Source: DATAOG01 sp963782885 (GTDB taxonomy: Bacteria; Pseudomonadota; Alphaproteobacteria; Geminicoccales; Geminicoccaceae). From it: a DNA stretch of 64,000 nt. Positions within the stretch are counted from its first letter, which is position 1. Each line of letters begins with the position of its first letter. Below the pieces are notes generated by a model that made no database searches, was not told the DNA's origin, and saw only the letters and a program-made list of their open reading frames with translations. A program made the position numbers and the translations under genes. The stretch lies in the NCBI GenBank assembly GCA_963782885.1, contig CAWALL010000001.1, positions 1 through 64,000 of the forward strand, written 5' to 3'. Shown here one piece after another: positions 26,391 to 35,009 of this stretch.

Positions 26391-28253
26391 TCAGAACGCT
26401 TGGCCGAGGCTGACATAGAGCTGGAAGGCGTCGTCCGAGGGGCGCCGGTTGACCGGAATGCCGACGTCGAGCCGCACCGGGCCGATCGGACTGAAGTAGC
26501 GCAGCCCCGGCCCGGCGCCGACCCGCATGGCTTCGCTGAAATCCGGTACGCTCGGGCCGAACGCACTGCCGGCATCGACGAAGGCGACCGCGCCGATCGT
26601 TTCGGTCAGCCGCAGCCGGATCTCGCCGGACAGCTCGACCAGCGAGCGCCCGCCGAGCGGCTTGTGATCGTCGTCGAGCTTGCCGGCCGACTGAAACTTG
26701 AAGCCGCGCACCGAGCCGCCGCCGCCCGCATAAAAGCGAAGGTCTGCCGGCACCTGTTCGCGCGCGGCACCGGCCAGGGTGCCAAACGCGCCCCGGCCCG
26801 CGAGCACGACACCTGGCTGGTCGAGAACCTTGAGGTAGTGGGTGTAGCTGGCCTGAGCCTTGTTGAAGGCCAGATCGTTGCCGATGACGTCGACGAACGG
26901 CTCGTTCTGGATCATCCACCGGCCGCCCTTGGTCGGGTTGAGCTTGTTGTTGCTGCGATCCCATTGCCAGAGCACCGGCAGCGACACCAGGCCGAAGATG
27001 TCGTGGTCGCCATTGACGTCCTTGACGTCAGCGGCTCGGAACGCGGGGCCGGCGGACACCGTCATACCTTTGGCGAGCCGGCGCTCGAGGCCGACCCGGG
27101 CGCTCGCCGAGCGGCTGTCGTAGGCATCGGTGGTATCATAGGCGAGCTCGGTGCCGGCGATCAGGGCCTGGTCGCGCCGCCAGAGGTCTGGCTTGCGGAA
27201 GTTGCCGGTCAGGTGGGCGCCGATGAACGAGCCGTCCAGCTCGAACTGGAGGCGTTCGCCGTTGCCGAAGAGATTGCGATGCTCCCAGCTGACGTTGCCG
27301 CCCAGGCCTTCGTCGGTGCGATAGCTCGCCCCCACCCCGACCGAGCGGTGCTTGCTCTCGCGCAGGTCGACCGTGACCGGGAGTTGGACTTCGGCATCGG
27401 GCGTGGTGCCGAGATCGATCCGCACCGAGCTGAACAGCTCGGACTCGACCAGGGCCGTATGTCCGGCCTCGATCCGCTCCGGCGTGATCACCTCGCCGGC
27501 CTGCCAGGGCAGCCGCCGGCGGACCGCGCTCTCGTTGACCGTCTCCAGGCCGTCGATCCGGATCGCGCCGAACCGGACCACGGGTCCGGGCTGGACCACC
27601 AGGGTCAGATCCATGGTCCTGGTGTCGTGGTCCACGACCGCCTGCCGCTGGCCGAGCTTCGCGAGCGCATGGCCCTGGGCGCGGGTGCGCGCCAGCAGGG
27701 CGCTCTCGGCATCGAGGATGGTCTGGGACACCGCCGGCTCGCCGGGGGCGATTCCGAGCTCCTTGAGGCCCGGCAGCTTGAGCGTCGGCGTCGGCGGCGT
27801 CACCTCAATGTTGACGTCGTGGAACTGGTAGAGTGGTCCCGGGGAGACCCCGAACAGAACCCGCGCCGGCTTGGCGTGGCTGTCGACCGCGACCGAGATC
27901 TCGGCATCGTAGTAGCCGCGCGAGCGCAACGCTTCCTGTAGTCGCGGCCGGTCGGCTTCGGCCCGCTGGCGCAGCCGGATCAGGCTCGGCGGCGGCCGGT
28001 CGACCAGCTGCTTGGTCTGCGAGACCTGCTCCAGCAGCTCACGCAGATCGGCGTCGTCGACGCCCTGGAATGCAACCTGGTAGGGCACCGCGAGCTGGCC
28101 CTCGTCGGGGACGTTCTGGTCGGCATCCGGAGTGGGGCTCGGCCCGTCCTTGCCCGCCGCGCAACCGCCTGCCGACACCGCGAGCAGCAGGGCGAACGCC
28201 AGCCGGAGCGCTGCCGCACGCCCGAGAGGCCGCGCCGCGTGCCCGTCAGCCAC
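26391..28253 (-). CDS. tamA: TamA, Omp85-family outer-membrane assembly protein
   Basis: About 620 aa. An N-terminal export signal is followed by POTRA-like regions (residues ~45-290: LRSRGYYDAEISVAVD; VVRFGAIRIDGLETVNESAVRRRLPWQAGEV). The Omp85 beta-barrel comes next, with the conserved GGGGSVRGFKFQSAG (near 515) and RVGAGPGLRYFSPIGPVRLDVGIPV (near 575-600) just before the C-terminal strand ending in F. With TamB it forms the outer-membrane assembly module. I start at GTG 28253, because upstream residues are arginine-rich shadow sequence; this GTG overlaps the mscS stop by eight bases. The signal ends SAGGCAAGK, a poor lipobox, so lipidation is possible but unproven. Confidence 0.9.
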   Translation of the reverse strand: MADGHAARPLGRAAALRLAFALLLAVSAGGCAAGKDGPSPTPDADQNVPDEGQLAVPYQVAFQGVDDADLRELLEQVSQTKQLVDRPPPSLIRLRQRAEADRPRLQEALRSRGYYDAEISVAVDSHAKPARVLFGVSPGPLYQFHDVNIEVTPPTPTLKLPGLKELGIAPGEPAVSQTILDAESALLARTRAQGHALAKLGQRQAVVDHDTRTMDLTLVVQPGPVVRFGAIRIDGLETVNESAVRRRLPWQAGEVITPERIEAGHTALVESELFSSVRIDLGTTPDAEVQLPVTVDLRESKHRSVGVGASYRTDEGLGGNVSWEHRNLFGNGERLQFELDGSFIGAHLTGNFRKPDLWRRDQALIAGTELAYDTTDAYDSRSASARVGLERRLAKGMTVSAGPAFRAADVKDVNGDHDIFGLVSLPVLWQWDRSNNKLNPTKGGRWMIQNEPFVDVIGNDLAFNKAQASYTHYLKVLDQPGVVLAGRGAFGTLAGAAREQVPADLRFYAGGGGSVRGFKFQSAGKLDDDHKPLGGRSLVELSGEIRLRLTETIGAVAFVDAGSAFGPSVPDFSEAMRVGAGPGLRYFSPIGPVRLDVGIPVNRRPSDDAFQLYVSLGQAF

Positions 28254-30648
28254 CGCGCGAAGGAGCGAAAACCGGCTGCGGCCGTCGTTCCGTCGTCCCG
28301 TCCGCCGGCGCTTTGGCTGGCGAAGCCTGGGCGGCCGGCGGCCCGGCTGCCGGCGCCTCGACCGGCGTCGCGCCGCCAGGCGGGTCCGTCGGGTTCGCGG
28401 CAACCGTCTCGAGCCGGACCATCGCGGGTGGCGCCTTGCCCTCCCGGTCGGCGCCGAAATAGATGGTCTGGTGCGGGAACGGGATCTCGATGCCAAGCTC
28501 GTCGAAGCGGTTTTTGATCCGCCGGTTGAACTCGCGGCCGACTTCCCACTGCTTGAGCGGCCGCGTCTTGATCCGGGCCTTGATGACGACCGCGGAGTCG
28601 GCGAACTGGTCGACCCCGGCGACGTCGAGCGGCTCCAGGATCAGCCGCCGGAAATAGGAATCGCGGTTCATCTCGCGGCCGATCTCGCGCATCACCTCCA
28701 TCACGTGGTCGACGCTCTCCCGATAGGCGACTCCGATCTCGAACACCGCATAGGAGAAGTCCTTGGTGTAGTTGGTGACGGTGTCGATCGAATTGTACGG
28801 GATGGTATGCACCCTGCCGGCGTATTCGCGCAACACGACCGTCCGCATCGTCATCTCCTCGACGACGCCGGTCCGGCCGGCAACCTCGACCACGTCGCCG
28901 ACCCGCATGGTGTCTCCGAGCAGCACGAACAGCCCGGTGATGATGTCCTGGACCAGTTTTTGCGAGCCGAAGCCGATCGCCAGCCCGATCACGCCGGCGC
29001 CCGCCAGCAGCGGTGCGATGTTCAGGCCGAGCTCCGAGAGGATCAGGAACAGGGCAATCAGGCTCATGAACACCAAAAGAAAGCTGCGGGTGATGTTGAG
29101 CAGGGTGCGCGCGCGGTTGCTCAGGCGCAGGTTGCCCTCTTCGTCCGCGTCGGTGACCGTGCGCTCGATGACCAGGCTGATCACCTCCCAGATCACGATC
29201 GTGACCACCACGATCACGGCCACGATCAGCAGATGGCCGCTCAGATTCTGACCCGCCTCGCTGAGCAGCCAGCTCAGCGTCCCGAACCCCCAGACCTGCA
29301 GCAGCGCCATGACCGCGGTCGCCCAGACCAGAACGCGGAAGATGCCGCCGACGATGGGCAGGTAGCGGTTGACCCGGCTGTCGACCCCCGGCAGGGCGGC
29401 CTCGGCCTCCTGGCCCAGATGCAGATCGCGACCGAACAGGCGGTCGATCACGCGGAGCGCCAGCCAGCAGCCGGCACCGATCAGCGCGCTGCCGAGCGTG
29501 GCGCCGAACAGCAGCCGCAGCCCGCCCGGAACCTTGAGCGCCCAGACGAAGTAGAGGAACAGGACGTAGAACAGCGCGAGCAGGTGCCAGACGCTGGCAA
29601 GGCTCCGCCACGGCAGGCGCCGGACGACCCGGCTGTGGGGTTCATCGGCAAGGCTCGCGATCGCGCCCGCCACCGGAGCCCGGCTTTTGCCGATGATCGT
29701 CATCACCATGATGACGATCGCGAAGAACAGCACGTGCAGCAGAAAGCCCTGGATCGTCCAGGGCAGGCCGAGCTGCCGACCCGCTTCGAGCGCGAAATAG
29801 CCGTAAATCATGGTCGAGGTCAGCCGCCGCATCCAGCGAAAGCCGTTGGTCGCACCCGCGTTCGAGACCGGCAGCAGACGCAGCCGCGGCGTCTTGGGCC
29901 CGAACGTCATCCGGGCCAAGGCCACCGCCACGCGCGCCAGGATGACCGCATGGATCAGCGGTAGCACCACCGCGCGCGCCTCGGCCGAGGGCTCGACCAC
30001 CGCGATCGTGGCGAACACCGCGATCGCAAAGGCGAGCACGGGCACGAGATCCAGCAGCAGCCGGATACACAATCGAAGCGCCCGGTCAAACGATCCGATC
30101 TCGACCTCGGGCACCAGGCTGCGGCGCGCGGGCCGCAGCCCGACGTCGACCGCTACGTAGGCGAGGATCGCGAGGCCGAGATAGATGGCGACGCGCAAGC
30201 TGACGTGCAGCCAGAGGGAGCGCTGGGCCGGATCCCTGACCTGGGTCCCGAGCCAGTCCAGGAGGAGGGGAATCTGATCCAGGGAATCCAAGATCGACAG
30301 GGAGACCCTGCGTACCACGTTGGTGCGCGTGGTGATCTCGCCCAACAGGCTCGCGACCACGTCGTCCGACAAAAGCGGCTCGCTCGGCGGCGGCTCGGCC
30401 TGGGCGGCCTCGAGCGTGCGCAGGGTCGCGATCAGCTGATCGCGCCGGTCCGGGTCCTCGAGCGTGTCGATCAGGCCCTGAACCCGCTTCCGATCCAGCT
30501 CCGGCGCCGGCGGCGGATTGACGGCGACATGCGGGGTCGAGCCAGGCTCGGCCGGCGCCGGGGGGGTCTGCGCCGGAGCGACCGACGGGATCGTGAGCAG
30601 CGCAGCGAGTGCGGCGGCCAGCCGCCAGGAGGCGAAGGTTCGGATCAC
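28246..30648 (-). CDS. MscS-family mechanosensitive ion channel, large form
   Basis: About 800 aa. A signal peptide (ASWRLAAALAALLTIPSVAPAQT) and periplasmic region precede multiple membrane helices. The C-terminal MscS core has the pore helix LLAGAGVIGLAIGFGSQKLVQDIITGLFVLLGDTMRVGDVVEV (near 555-598), and a beta domain continues to YAVFEIGVAYRESVDHVMEVM. The N-terminal extension matches MscK/YnaI-like large channels, which release solutes on osmotic downshock. The start at GTG 30648 follows the signal-peptide logic; the frame itself opens at 30726. A proline/alanine-rich C-terminal tail ends at the overlap with tamA. Confidence 0.9.
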   Translation of the reverse strand: MIRTFASWRLAAALAALLTIPSVAPAQTPPAPAEPGSTPHVAVNPPPAPELDRKRVQGLIDTLEDPDRRDQLIATLRTLEAAQAEPPPSEPLLSDDVVASLLGEITTRTNVVRRVSLSILDSLDQIPLLLDWLGTQVRDPAQRSLWLHVSLRVAIYLGLAILAYVAVDVGLRPARRSLVPEVEIGSFDRALRLCIRLLLDLVPVLAFAIAVFATIAVVEPSAEARAVVLPLIHAVILARVAVALARMTFGPKTPRLRLLPVSNAGATNGFRWMRRLTSTMIYGYFALEAGRQLGLPWTIQGFLLHVLFFAIVIMVMTIIGKSRAPVAGAIASLADEPHSRVVRRLPWRSLASVWHLLALFYVLFLYFVWALKVPGGLRLLFGATLGSALIGAGCWLALRVIDRLFGRDLHLGQEAEAALPGVDSRVNRYLPIVGGIFRVLVWATAVMALLQVWGFGTLSWLLSEAGQNLSGHLLIVAVIVVVTIVIWEVISLVIERTVTDADEEGNLRLSNRARTLLNITRSFLLVFMSLIALFLILSELGLNIAPLLAGAGVIGLAIGFGSQKLVQDIITGLFVLLGDTMRVGDVVEVAGRTGVVEEMTMRTVVLREYAGRVHTIPYNSIDTVTNYTKDFSYAVFEIGVAYRESVDHVMEVMREIGREMNRDSYFRRLILEPLDVAGVDQFADSAVVIKARIKTRPLKQWEVGREFNRRIKNRFDELGIEIPFPHQTIYFGADREGKAPPAMVRLETVAANPTDPPGGATPVEAPAAGPPAAQASPAKAPADGTTERRPQPVFAPSRGG

Positions 30649-30739
30649 TCCGGGCCGTCCGGTTTGCGTGCTCGCCAATGTAAGAACGAAGCTGGGCCTG
30701 TAAAGGCCGGCTCGTTGCCGGTCCACAGCGCGCCCGCGA

Positions 30740-31756
30740 TCAGCTGGCGGTCGTCAAGGCGCCCGCGCGCCGCGCCTGGAGCACCTGCTCCCAGGCCCAG
30801 GCGGTGCGCACGATGACCTCGAGGTCGTCGTGACACGGCTGCCAGCCGAGCACGCGGCGGATCTCGGTATTGCTGGCAACCAGGACCGCCGGATCGCCGG
30901 GCCGGCGCGGGCCGGTCTCGATCGGAAGATCGACGCCGGTCACCCGCCGCACGGTGTCGAGCACCAAGCGCACGCTCGCGCCATGACCATAGCCACAATT
31001 GAGCACCGTCGAGGCGCCGCCCTGTTCCAGATGAGCGAGCGCCGCCAGATGCGCGCGGGCGAGGTCGTCGACGTGGATGTAGTCGCGCACGCAGGTTCCG
31101 TCCGGGGTCGGATAGTCGGTGCCGTGGATCCGCATCGCCGGTCTGAGGCCCAAGGCGGTCTCACAGGCGAGCTTGATCAGATGCTGGTTGTCCGGCGTGG
31201 CCTCACCGATCCGGCCCTGCGGGTCGGCGCCCGCGACGTTGAAATAGCGGAGGATCGCGTAGCGCTGCCCCGAGGCCGCGGCGATGTCCATCAGAATCCG
31301 CTCGGCCATCATCTTCGACGCGCCATAGGGATTGATCGGCGCCAGCGGCATGCTCTCGTCGATCAGGGCGCCATCGGGCTGACCGTAGACCGCCGCGGTC
31401 GACGAGAAGACGACCTGGCGGACGCCATACCGGGCGGCGCGCTCGAACAGGCCGAGCGCGTTGGCGACATTGTTACGATAGTATTTGGCCGGATCGCGCA
31501 TCGATTCCGCGACCCAGATGTGGGCCGCGAAGTGGAGCACGGCGTCGAACTCCCGGCCGCCCAGTACCTCGGCGAGTCGCTCGCGATCGCCGAGGTCGCC
31601 GACCACCAGATCGGCGCCGAGCACCGCCCAGGCATGGCCCGACGAGAGGTTGTCGTAAACGACGACCCGATGCCCGGCCTCGGCCAGCAGCCGCGTCACA
31701 TGGCTGCCGATGTAGCCGGCCCCGCCGGTGACCAGGACCTCGCGTCGCTTGGCCAT
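30740..31756 (-). CDS. galE: UDP-glucose 4-epimerase
   Basis: 338 aa, short-chain dehydrogenase fold. The NAD site is VTGGAGYIGSHV near 9-20. The substrate/catalytic residues are in FSSTAAVYG near 119 and YGASKMMAERI near 143-153 (Tyr-x-x-x-Lys), and ILRYFNVAGADPQGRIGE near 170 is a GalE hallmark. It interconverts UDP-glucose and UDP-galactose for surface polysaccharide. The gene next to it encodes a phosphatase-like protein, and polysaccharide-export genes lie beyond, which fits this role. Confidence 0.94.
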   Translation of the reverse strand: MAKRREVLVTGGAGYIGSHVTRLLAEAGHRVVVYDNLSSGHAWAVLGADLVVGDLGDRERLAEVLGGREFDAVLHFAAHIWVAESMRDPAKYYRNNVANALGLFERAARYGVRQVVFSSTAAVYGQPDGALIDESMPLAPINPYGASKMMAERILMDIAAASGQRYAILRYFNVAGADPQGRIGEATPDNQHLIKLACETALGLRPAMRIHGTDYPTPDGTCVRDYIHVDDLARAHLAALAHLEQGGASTVLNCGYGHGASVRLVLDTVRRVTGVDLPIETGPRRPGDPAVLVASNTEIRRVLGWQPCHDDLEVIVRTAWAWEQVLQARRAGALTTAS

Positions 31757-31813
31757 GTCCCTAACGCGCCGTCGGCGGCGCCCTCCTGACTGCTGCGGCC
31801 GTCATGATCGGGC

Positions 31814-32689
31814 TCATCGCTGATCAGCGATGCCGCCGCCGGCGGTGTTGAGGAACCGATACCGACGCTCCTCCAGGACCAGACAGGTCAGGCAACCGGT
31901 CCAGCAGGCCCCGGTATCGATGCCGATCCGATTGGCCCGCACCGCCGGCTCGGCCTCGACCGTGTGACCATGGACCACGACCTTGCCGAGATCGCGCCTG
32001 GAGCTCAGGAAGGGCTCGCGAATCCAGAGCAGGTCGTCGGCAGTCTGGCGGTCGAGCGGCTGGTTCGGCCGCACCCCGGCATGAACGAACAGGTAGTCCC
32101 CGGTCTCGTAGCTCAGCTCCAGCTCCTCCAGGAACTCGACGTGCCGGCGCGGCAGGCGTTCGCGCAGCTCCGCCTGGAGGTCCTCGTAGTAGTGGGGCTC
32201 GTCGACCGCCGGGCGCACGCGGACGCCATAGCTGTGCAGCGTGGCATCGCCGCCGTAGCGGAGCCAGGTCGAGCCGATCTTGGCGTCGATCAGAAAGCTG
32301 AGCAGCCAGGCATCGTGGTTACCCAGCAGATAGACCGCATGAAAGTCGGGTAGCGGCCGGCGCAGCAGCAGATCGAGCACCTGCCGGCTCTCCAAGCCCC
32401 GGTCGACGTAGTCGCCGACGTAGAGCACGAGCTTGTCGGTGCCCGGGGTCAGCTGGTCGGCATCGGCGGCGATCCGCCGGTGCAGGACCTCGAGCAGGTC
32501 GGCGCGGCCGTGGACATCGCCGATCGCATAGACGCACACCCCTGGCGGTACGCGTGCCGGGTGGCCGCCGACGGTCGGTTCCGACGGCCATGCTTCCGGG
32601 GTGCGGCGAAACAGACTGCGCAGCAAGGGGTCAGGTTTCGCGGTTCGCTGGCGACAATGGGCACGCCCGGGAACGCCGACTATCCGCAC
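31814..32689 (-). CDS. serine/threonine-type metallophosphatase
   Basis: 291 aa by the ATG start. The calcineurin-like motifs are all present: YAIGDVHGRADLL near 54-66, VGDYVDRGLES near 91-101 and LLGNHDAWLL near 119-128, then VHAGVRPNQPLDRQTADDLLWIREPF near 199-224 and VHGHTVE near 238. It matches bacterial PrpA/PrpB-like protein phosphatases or cytosolic diadenosine tetraphosphate hydrolases; these cannot be separated here. The N-terminal 30 residues look non-homologous, so the true start may be a TTG near 32626. Confidence 0.85.
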   Translation of the reverse strand: MRIVGVPGRAHCRQRTAKPDPLLRSLFRRTPEAWPSEPTVGGHPARVPPGVCVYAIGDVHGRADLLEVLHRRIAADADQLTPGTDKLVLYVGDYVDRGLESRQVLDLLLRRPLPDFHAVYLLGNHDAWLLSFLIDAKIGSTWLRYGGDATLHSYGVRVRPAVDEPHYYEDLQAELRERLPRRHVEFLEELELSYETGDYLFVHAGVRPNQPLDRQTADDLLWIREPFLSSRRDLGKVVVHGHTVEAEPAVRANRIGIDTGACWTGCLTCLVLEERRYRFLNTAGGGIADQR

Positions 32690-33035
32690 TTGGTCGCGGC
32701 TGGTCGCGATGGACCATCAAGTCGGGAATTAACGTCTTGCCATAGCGCATTGGCAACGCTAATGGTTTCCGCATCGTCCGAAACGGTCGGAGCGATCCGT
32801 GTCCATGAACCTCGACCTTGCCGCCATCGGTGCCCTCCAGACTCGCTGGTCTTGCTGGCTTTGGCAAGAGCGCAACGTCGAAACCCAGCAGTCCGACCGC
32901 GTCGACAGCCTGCCAACGCCGGCCAGGATGGCGCTCCGGCCGGCCTTGCGTTTGGCGCGCCCGAGGTTATAACGCGCTAGTGGTTAACAAGAACGCTGTC
33001 CGGACCCGCCGACCATGGCCTTGAGGAGACGCTTA
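32690..33035. other. intergenic region before the polysaccharide-export genes
   Basis: About 345 bases between divergent genes, with AT-rich patches at 32725-32790 and 32970-32990 (GGTTATAACG, GTTAACAAG). Promoters for both directions should be here; I cannot assign boxes safely. No gene or repeat was found. Confidence 0.45.
33023..33028 (+). promoter_or_regulatory. ribosome binding site deciding a GTG start
   Basis: GAGGAG lies seven bases before GTG 33036. The ATG at 33015 has no comparable site upstream, so translation of the beta-barrel protein most probably starts at the GTG. Confidence 0.65.
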
Positions 33036-34244
33036 GTGACCGCTCGACCCCTGGCCCGACCTCTGGTTGCCACCACCGTTGCGCTCACTCTCGGAGGACC
33101 CTCGCTTGCCTTTGGCCAGCAGGTCGGCCCGTACGCGCCGTTGGGGATTCGGGCCGGCAGCTTCCTGATCTTTCCGCAATTGACGATTGCGGAGCAGTAC
33201 AACGACAATGTGTTCGCCGACCCTCACGACACCAAGGATGATTTCATTACCCTGCTCCAGCCGCGAGTCCAGGCGCAGTCCAATTTCAGCCGCCACAGCC
33301 TTAGCGTGACGGCCGGCGGCAATATCGGCTTTCACGTCAACGAGCCGGACGAGGACTACCAAGACGCGTTCATTCAAAGTAACGGCCGGCTCGACATCAC
33401 CCGGCAGAATTACGTCGACGGCGCCCTGAACTTCGGCCGCGCCCATCAAGGACGCGACGATCCGGAGAATGACCCGAATCGCAACAGCACCACTGAAATT
33501 TATCAATATGGCGGTTCGCTCGGCTACACGCATTTGTTCAATCGAGTGAATGTCACGGTGAGCGGGCGGGTAGCGCGCGAGGACTATGCCCCGAACGACG
33601 AGTCCGATCGCGACCAGAATACTTACACTGCGGAACTGCGTAGCGGCTACTTCATATCGCCGCTGCTCAATACCTACGTCTACGGCGACTACACCGTCGA
33701 GAACCGTGATCAGAGGGTCAACTCGGGCGGAGTCGAACGCGACACCAAGTCGTGGGAGGCCGGCGTCGGCGCCTCGTACCAGCTGACCGACCTGATTACC
33801 AGTGATGTCCAGGTCGGCTACACCCGCCAAACCTATGCCGAGGGCAGCTTCAACGACAACGAGGGCTTTGGCTACGCCCTCGATCTGACCTGGACGCCGA
33901 CCCAGCTGACGACGGTCAGGGCCACGGGCAGCGGTGATTGGGAACCGACCTCGTCGGAGGGCAGCGACGCCCAGTCAAATTTTCGCAGCGGCGCCGGGGT
34001 GAGCGTCGATCACGAACTGCTGCGCAACGTGCACCTCGGCGGCCACGTCAACTACGTCCGGGACGACTTCAGCGGCCCGAGTCGGACCGACAACGGGGTC
34101 GCGGTGGGCGGCGGCGTCACCTACTTCCTGAATCGAAATCTCTCTGTAGACGCGGGTTACACCTATCAACAGCGCTGGTCGGATGTCCCCGATGACGAGT
34201 TCAGCCGCAATCTGATCATGGTCGGAGTGACCGGACGGCTCTAG
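33036..34244 (+). CDS. outer-membrane beta-barrel protein, probable exopolysaccharide locus
   Basis: About 402 aa. A signal peptide (ATTVALTLGGPSLAFGQ) is followed by an almost uninterrupted series of amphipathic strands, with motifs such as FPQLTIAEQYNDNVFADPHDTKDDFITLLQPRV and repeated tyrosine/aspartate-rich turns. The C-terminus, FSRNLIMVGVTGRL, is strand-like. This matches outer-membrane beta-barrel proteins found beside Wza-type exporters, where they may help export or attach polysaccharide. It lies 128 bases before the Wza-like gene. The GTG start rests on its upstream GAGGAG. Base composition is less GC-rich than the neighbours. Confidence 0.8.
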   Translation: MTARPLARPLVATTVALTLGGPSLAFGQQVGPYAPLGIRAGSFLIFPQLTIAEQYNDNVFADPHDTKDDFITLLQPRVQAQSNFSRHSLSVTAGGNIGFHVNEPDEDYQDAFIQSNGRLDITRQNYVDGALNFGRAHQGRDDPENDPNRNSTTEIYQYGGSLGYTHLFNRVNVTVSGRVAREDYAPNDESDRDQNTYTAELRSGYFISPLLNTYVYGDYTVENRDQRVNSGGVERDTKSWEAGVGASYQLTDLITSDVQVGYTRQTYAEGSFNDNEGFGYALDLTWTPTQLTTVRATGSGDWEPTSSEGSDAQSNFRSGAGVSVDHELLRNVHLGGHVNYVRDDFSGPSRTDNGVAVGGGVTYFLNRNLSVDAGYTYQQRWSDVPDDEFSRNLIMVGVTGRL

Positions 34245-34372
34245 GTCTGCCCGCGGGTGCGACTGCCGGCCGGCCATTCACGAAATGTTGGGGGCCCGGC
34301 GGCTAGGCTCTGCGATCGACCGCCCGATCCCTTGGCGCATAGGGGTGCTGCCAGCAAGCGGAGGCTTCGACA

Positions 34373-34993
34373 ATGGTCGCTTCGCGGCGCCATCGGCTGG
34401 TTGGCGCGATGGCGCTGATGGCCGGCCTGCTGGCAGGCTGTTCGGGTTCGCAGGCGCCGGTGGTGCCGGCGGCGAGCACCAGCGAGGCCGGTCCGGTGAT
34501 TGCGGCCGCGCTGGACAGCGGCGCGGACGGCGTCGCGGGCTACCGGCTGGGCCCGGGCGACCAGATCCGGCTGACCGTGGTCCGGCACGCCGATCTCTCC
34601 GGTCAGTTCGAGATCGACGGCGAGGGCTTCCTGGCCATGCCGCTGGTCGGCGGGATCCGGAGCGCCGGCCTGACCCCGCGCGCGCTCGAGAATGCCATCG
34701 AGGACCAGCTCAGGAACGGCGGCTATCTGGTCAATCCGCAGGTCAGCATCGAGGTCCTAAACTATCGGCCGTTCTACATCATCGGCGAGATCAACAATCC
34801 GGGCAGCTATCAATATGTCAACGGCATGACCGTGACCAATGCGGTGGCGCTCGCCGGCGGCTTCACCTATCGGGCGGACCAGGGCGACATGTCGATCACC
34901 CGCGGCGGCTCGAACGGCCGGCACCTCGAGGCCAACGCCGGCACCGAGGTGTTGCCCGGGGACATCATCGAGGTTTCGGAACGCGCCTTCTGA
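34373..34993 (+). CDS. polysaccharide export (Wza/GumB-type) lipoprotein
   Basis: 206 aa. A lipoprotein signal ends LAGLLAGCSGS (lipobox LAGC). The Poly_export domain follows: YRLGPGDQIRLTVVRHADLSGQFEIDGEGFLAMPLVGGIRSAGLTPRALE, residues ~62-110, then an SLBB segment FYIIGEINNPGSYQYVNGMTVTNAVALAGGFTYRA near 135-168. It should form an outer-membrane channel for capsule or exopolysaccharide. It is short, with only one SLBB unit. ATG 34373 follows GGAGG. No glycosyltransferases or chain-length regulators are nearby, so the biosynthetic genes lie elsewhere. Confidence 0.9.
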   Translation: MVASRRHRLVGAMALMAGLLAGCSGSQAPVVPAASTSEAGPVIAAALDSGADGVAGYRLGPGDQIRLTVVRHADLSGQFEIDGEGFLAMPLVGGIRSAGLTPRALENAIEDQLRNGGYLVNPQVSIEVLNYRPFYIIGEINNPGSYQYVNGMTVTNAVALAGGFTYRADQGDMSITRGGSNGRHLEANAGTEVLPGDIIEVSERAF

Positions 34994-35009
34994 GCGCCGG
35001 TGAGTCTCG

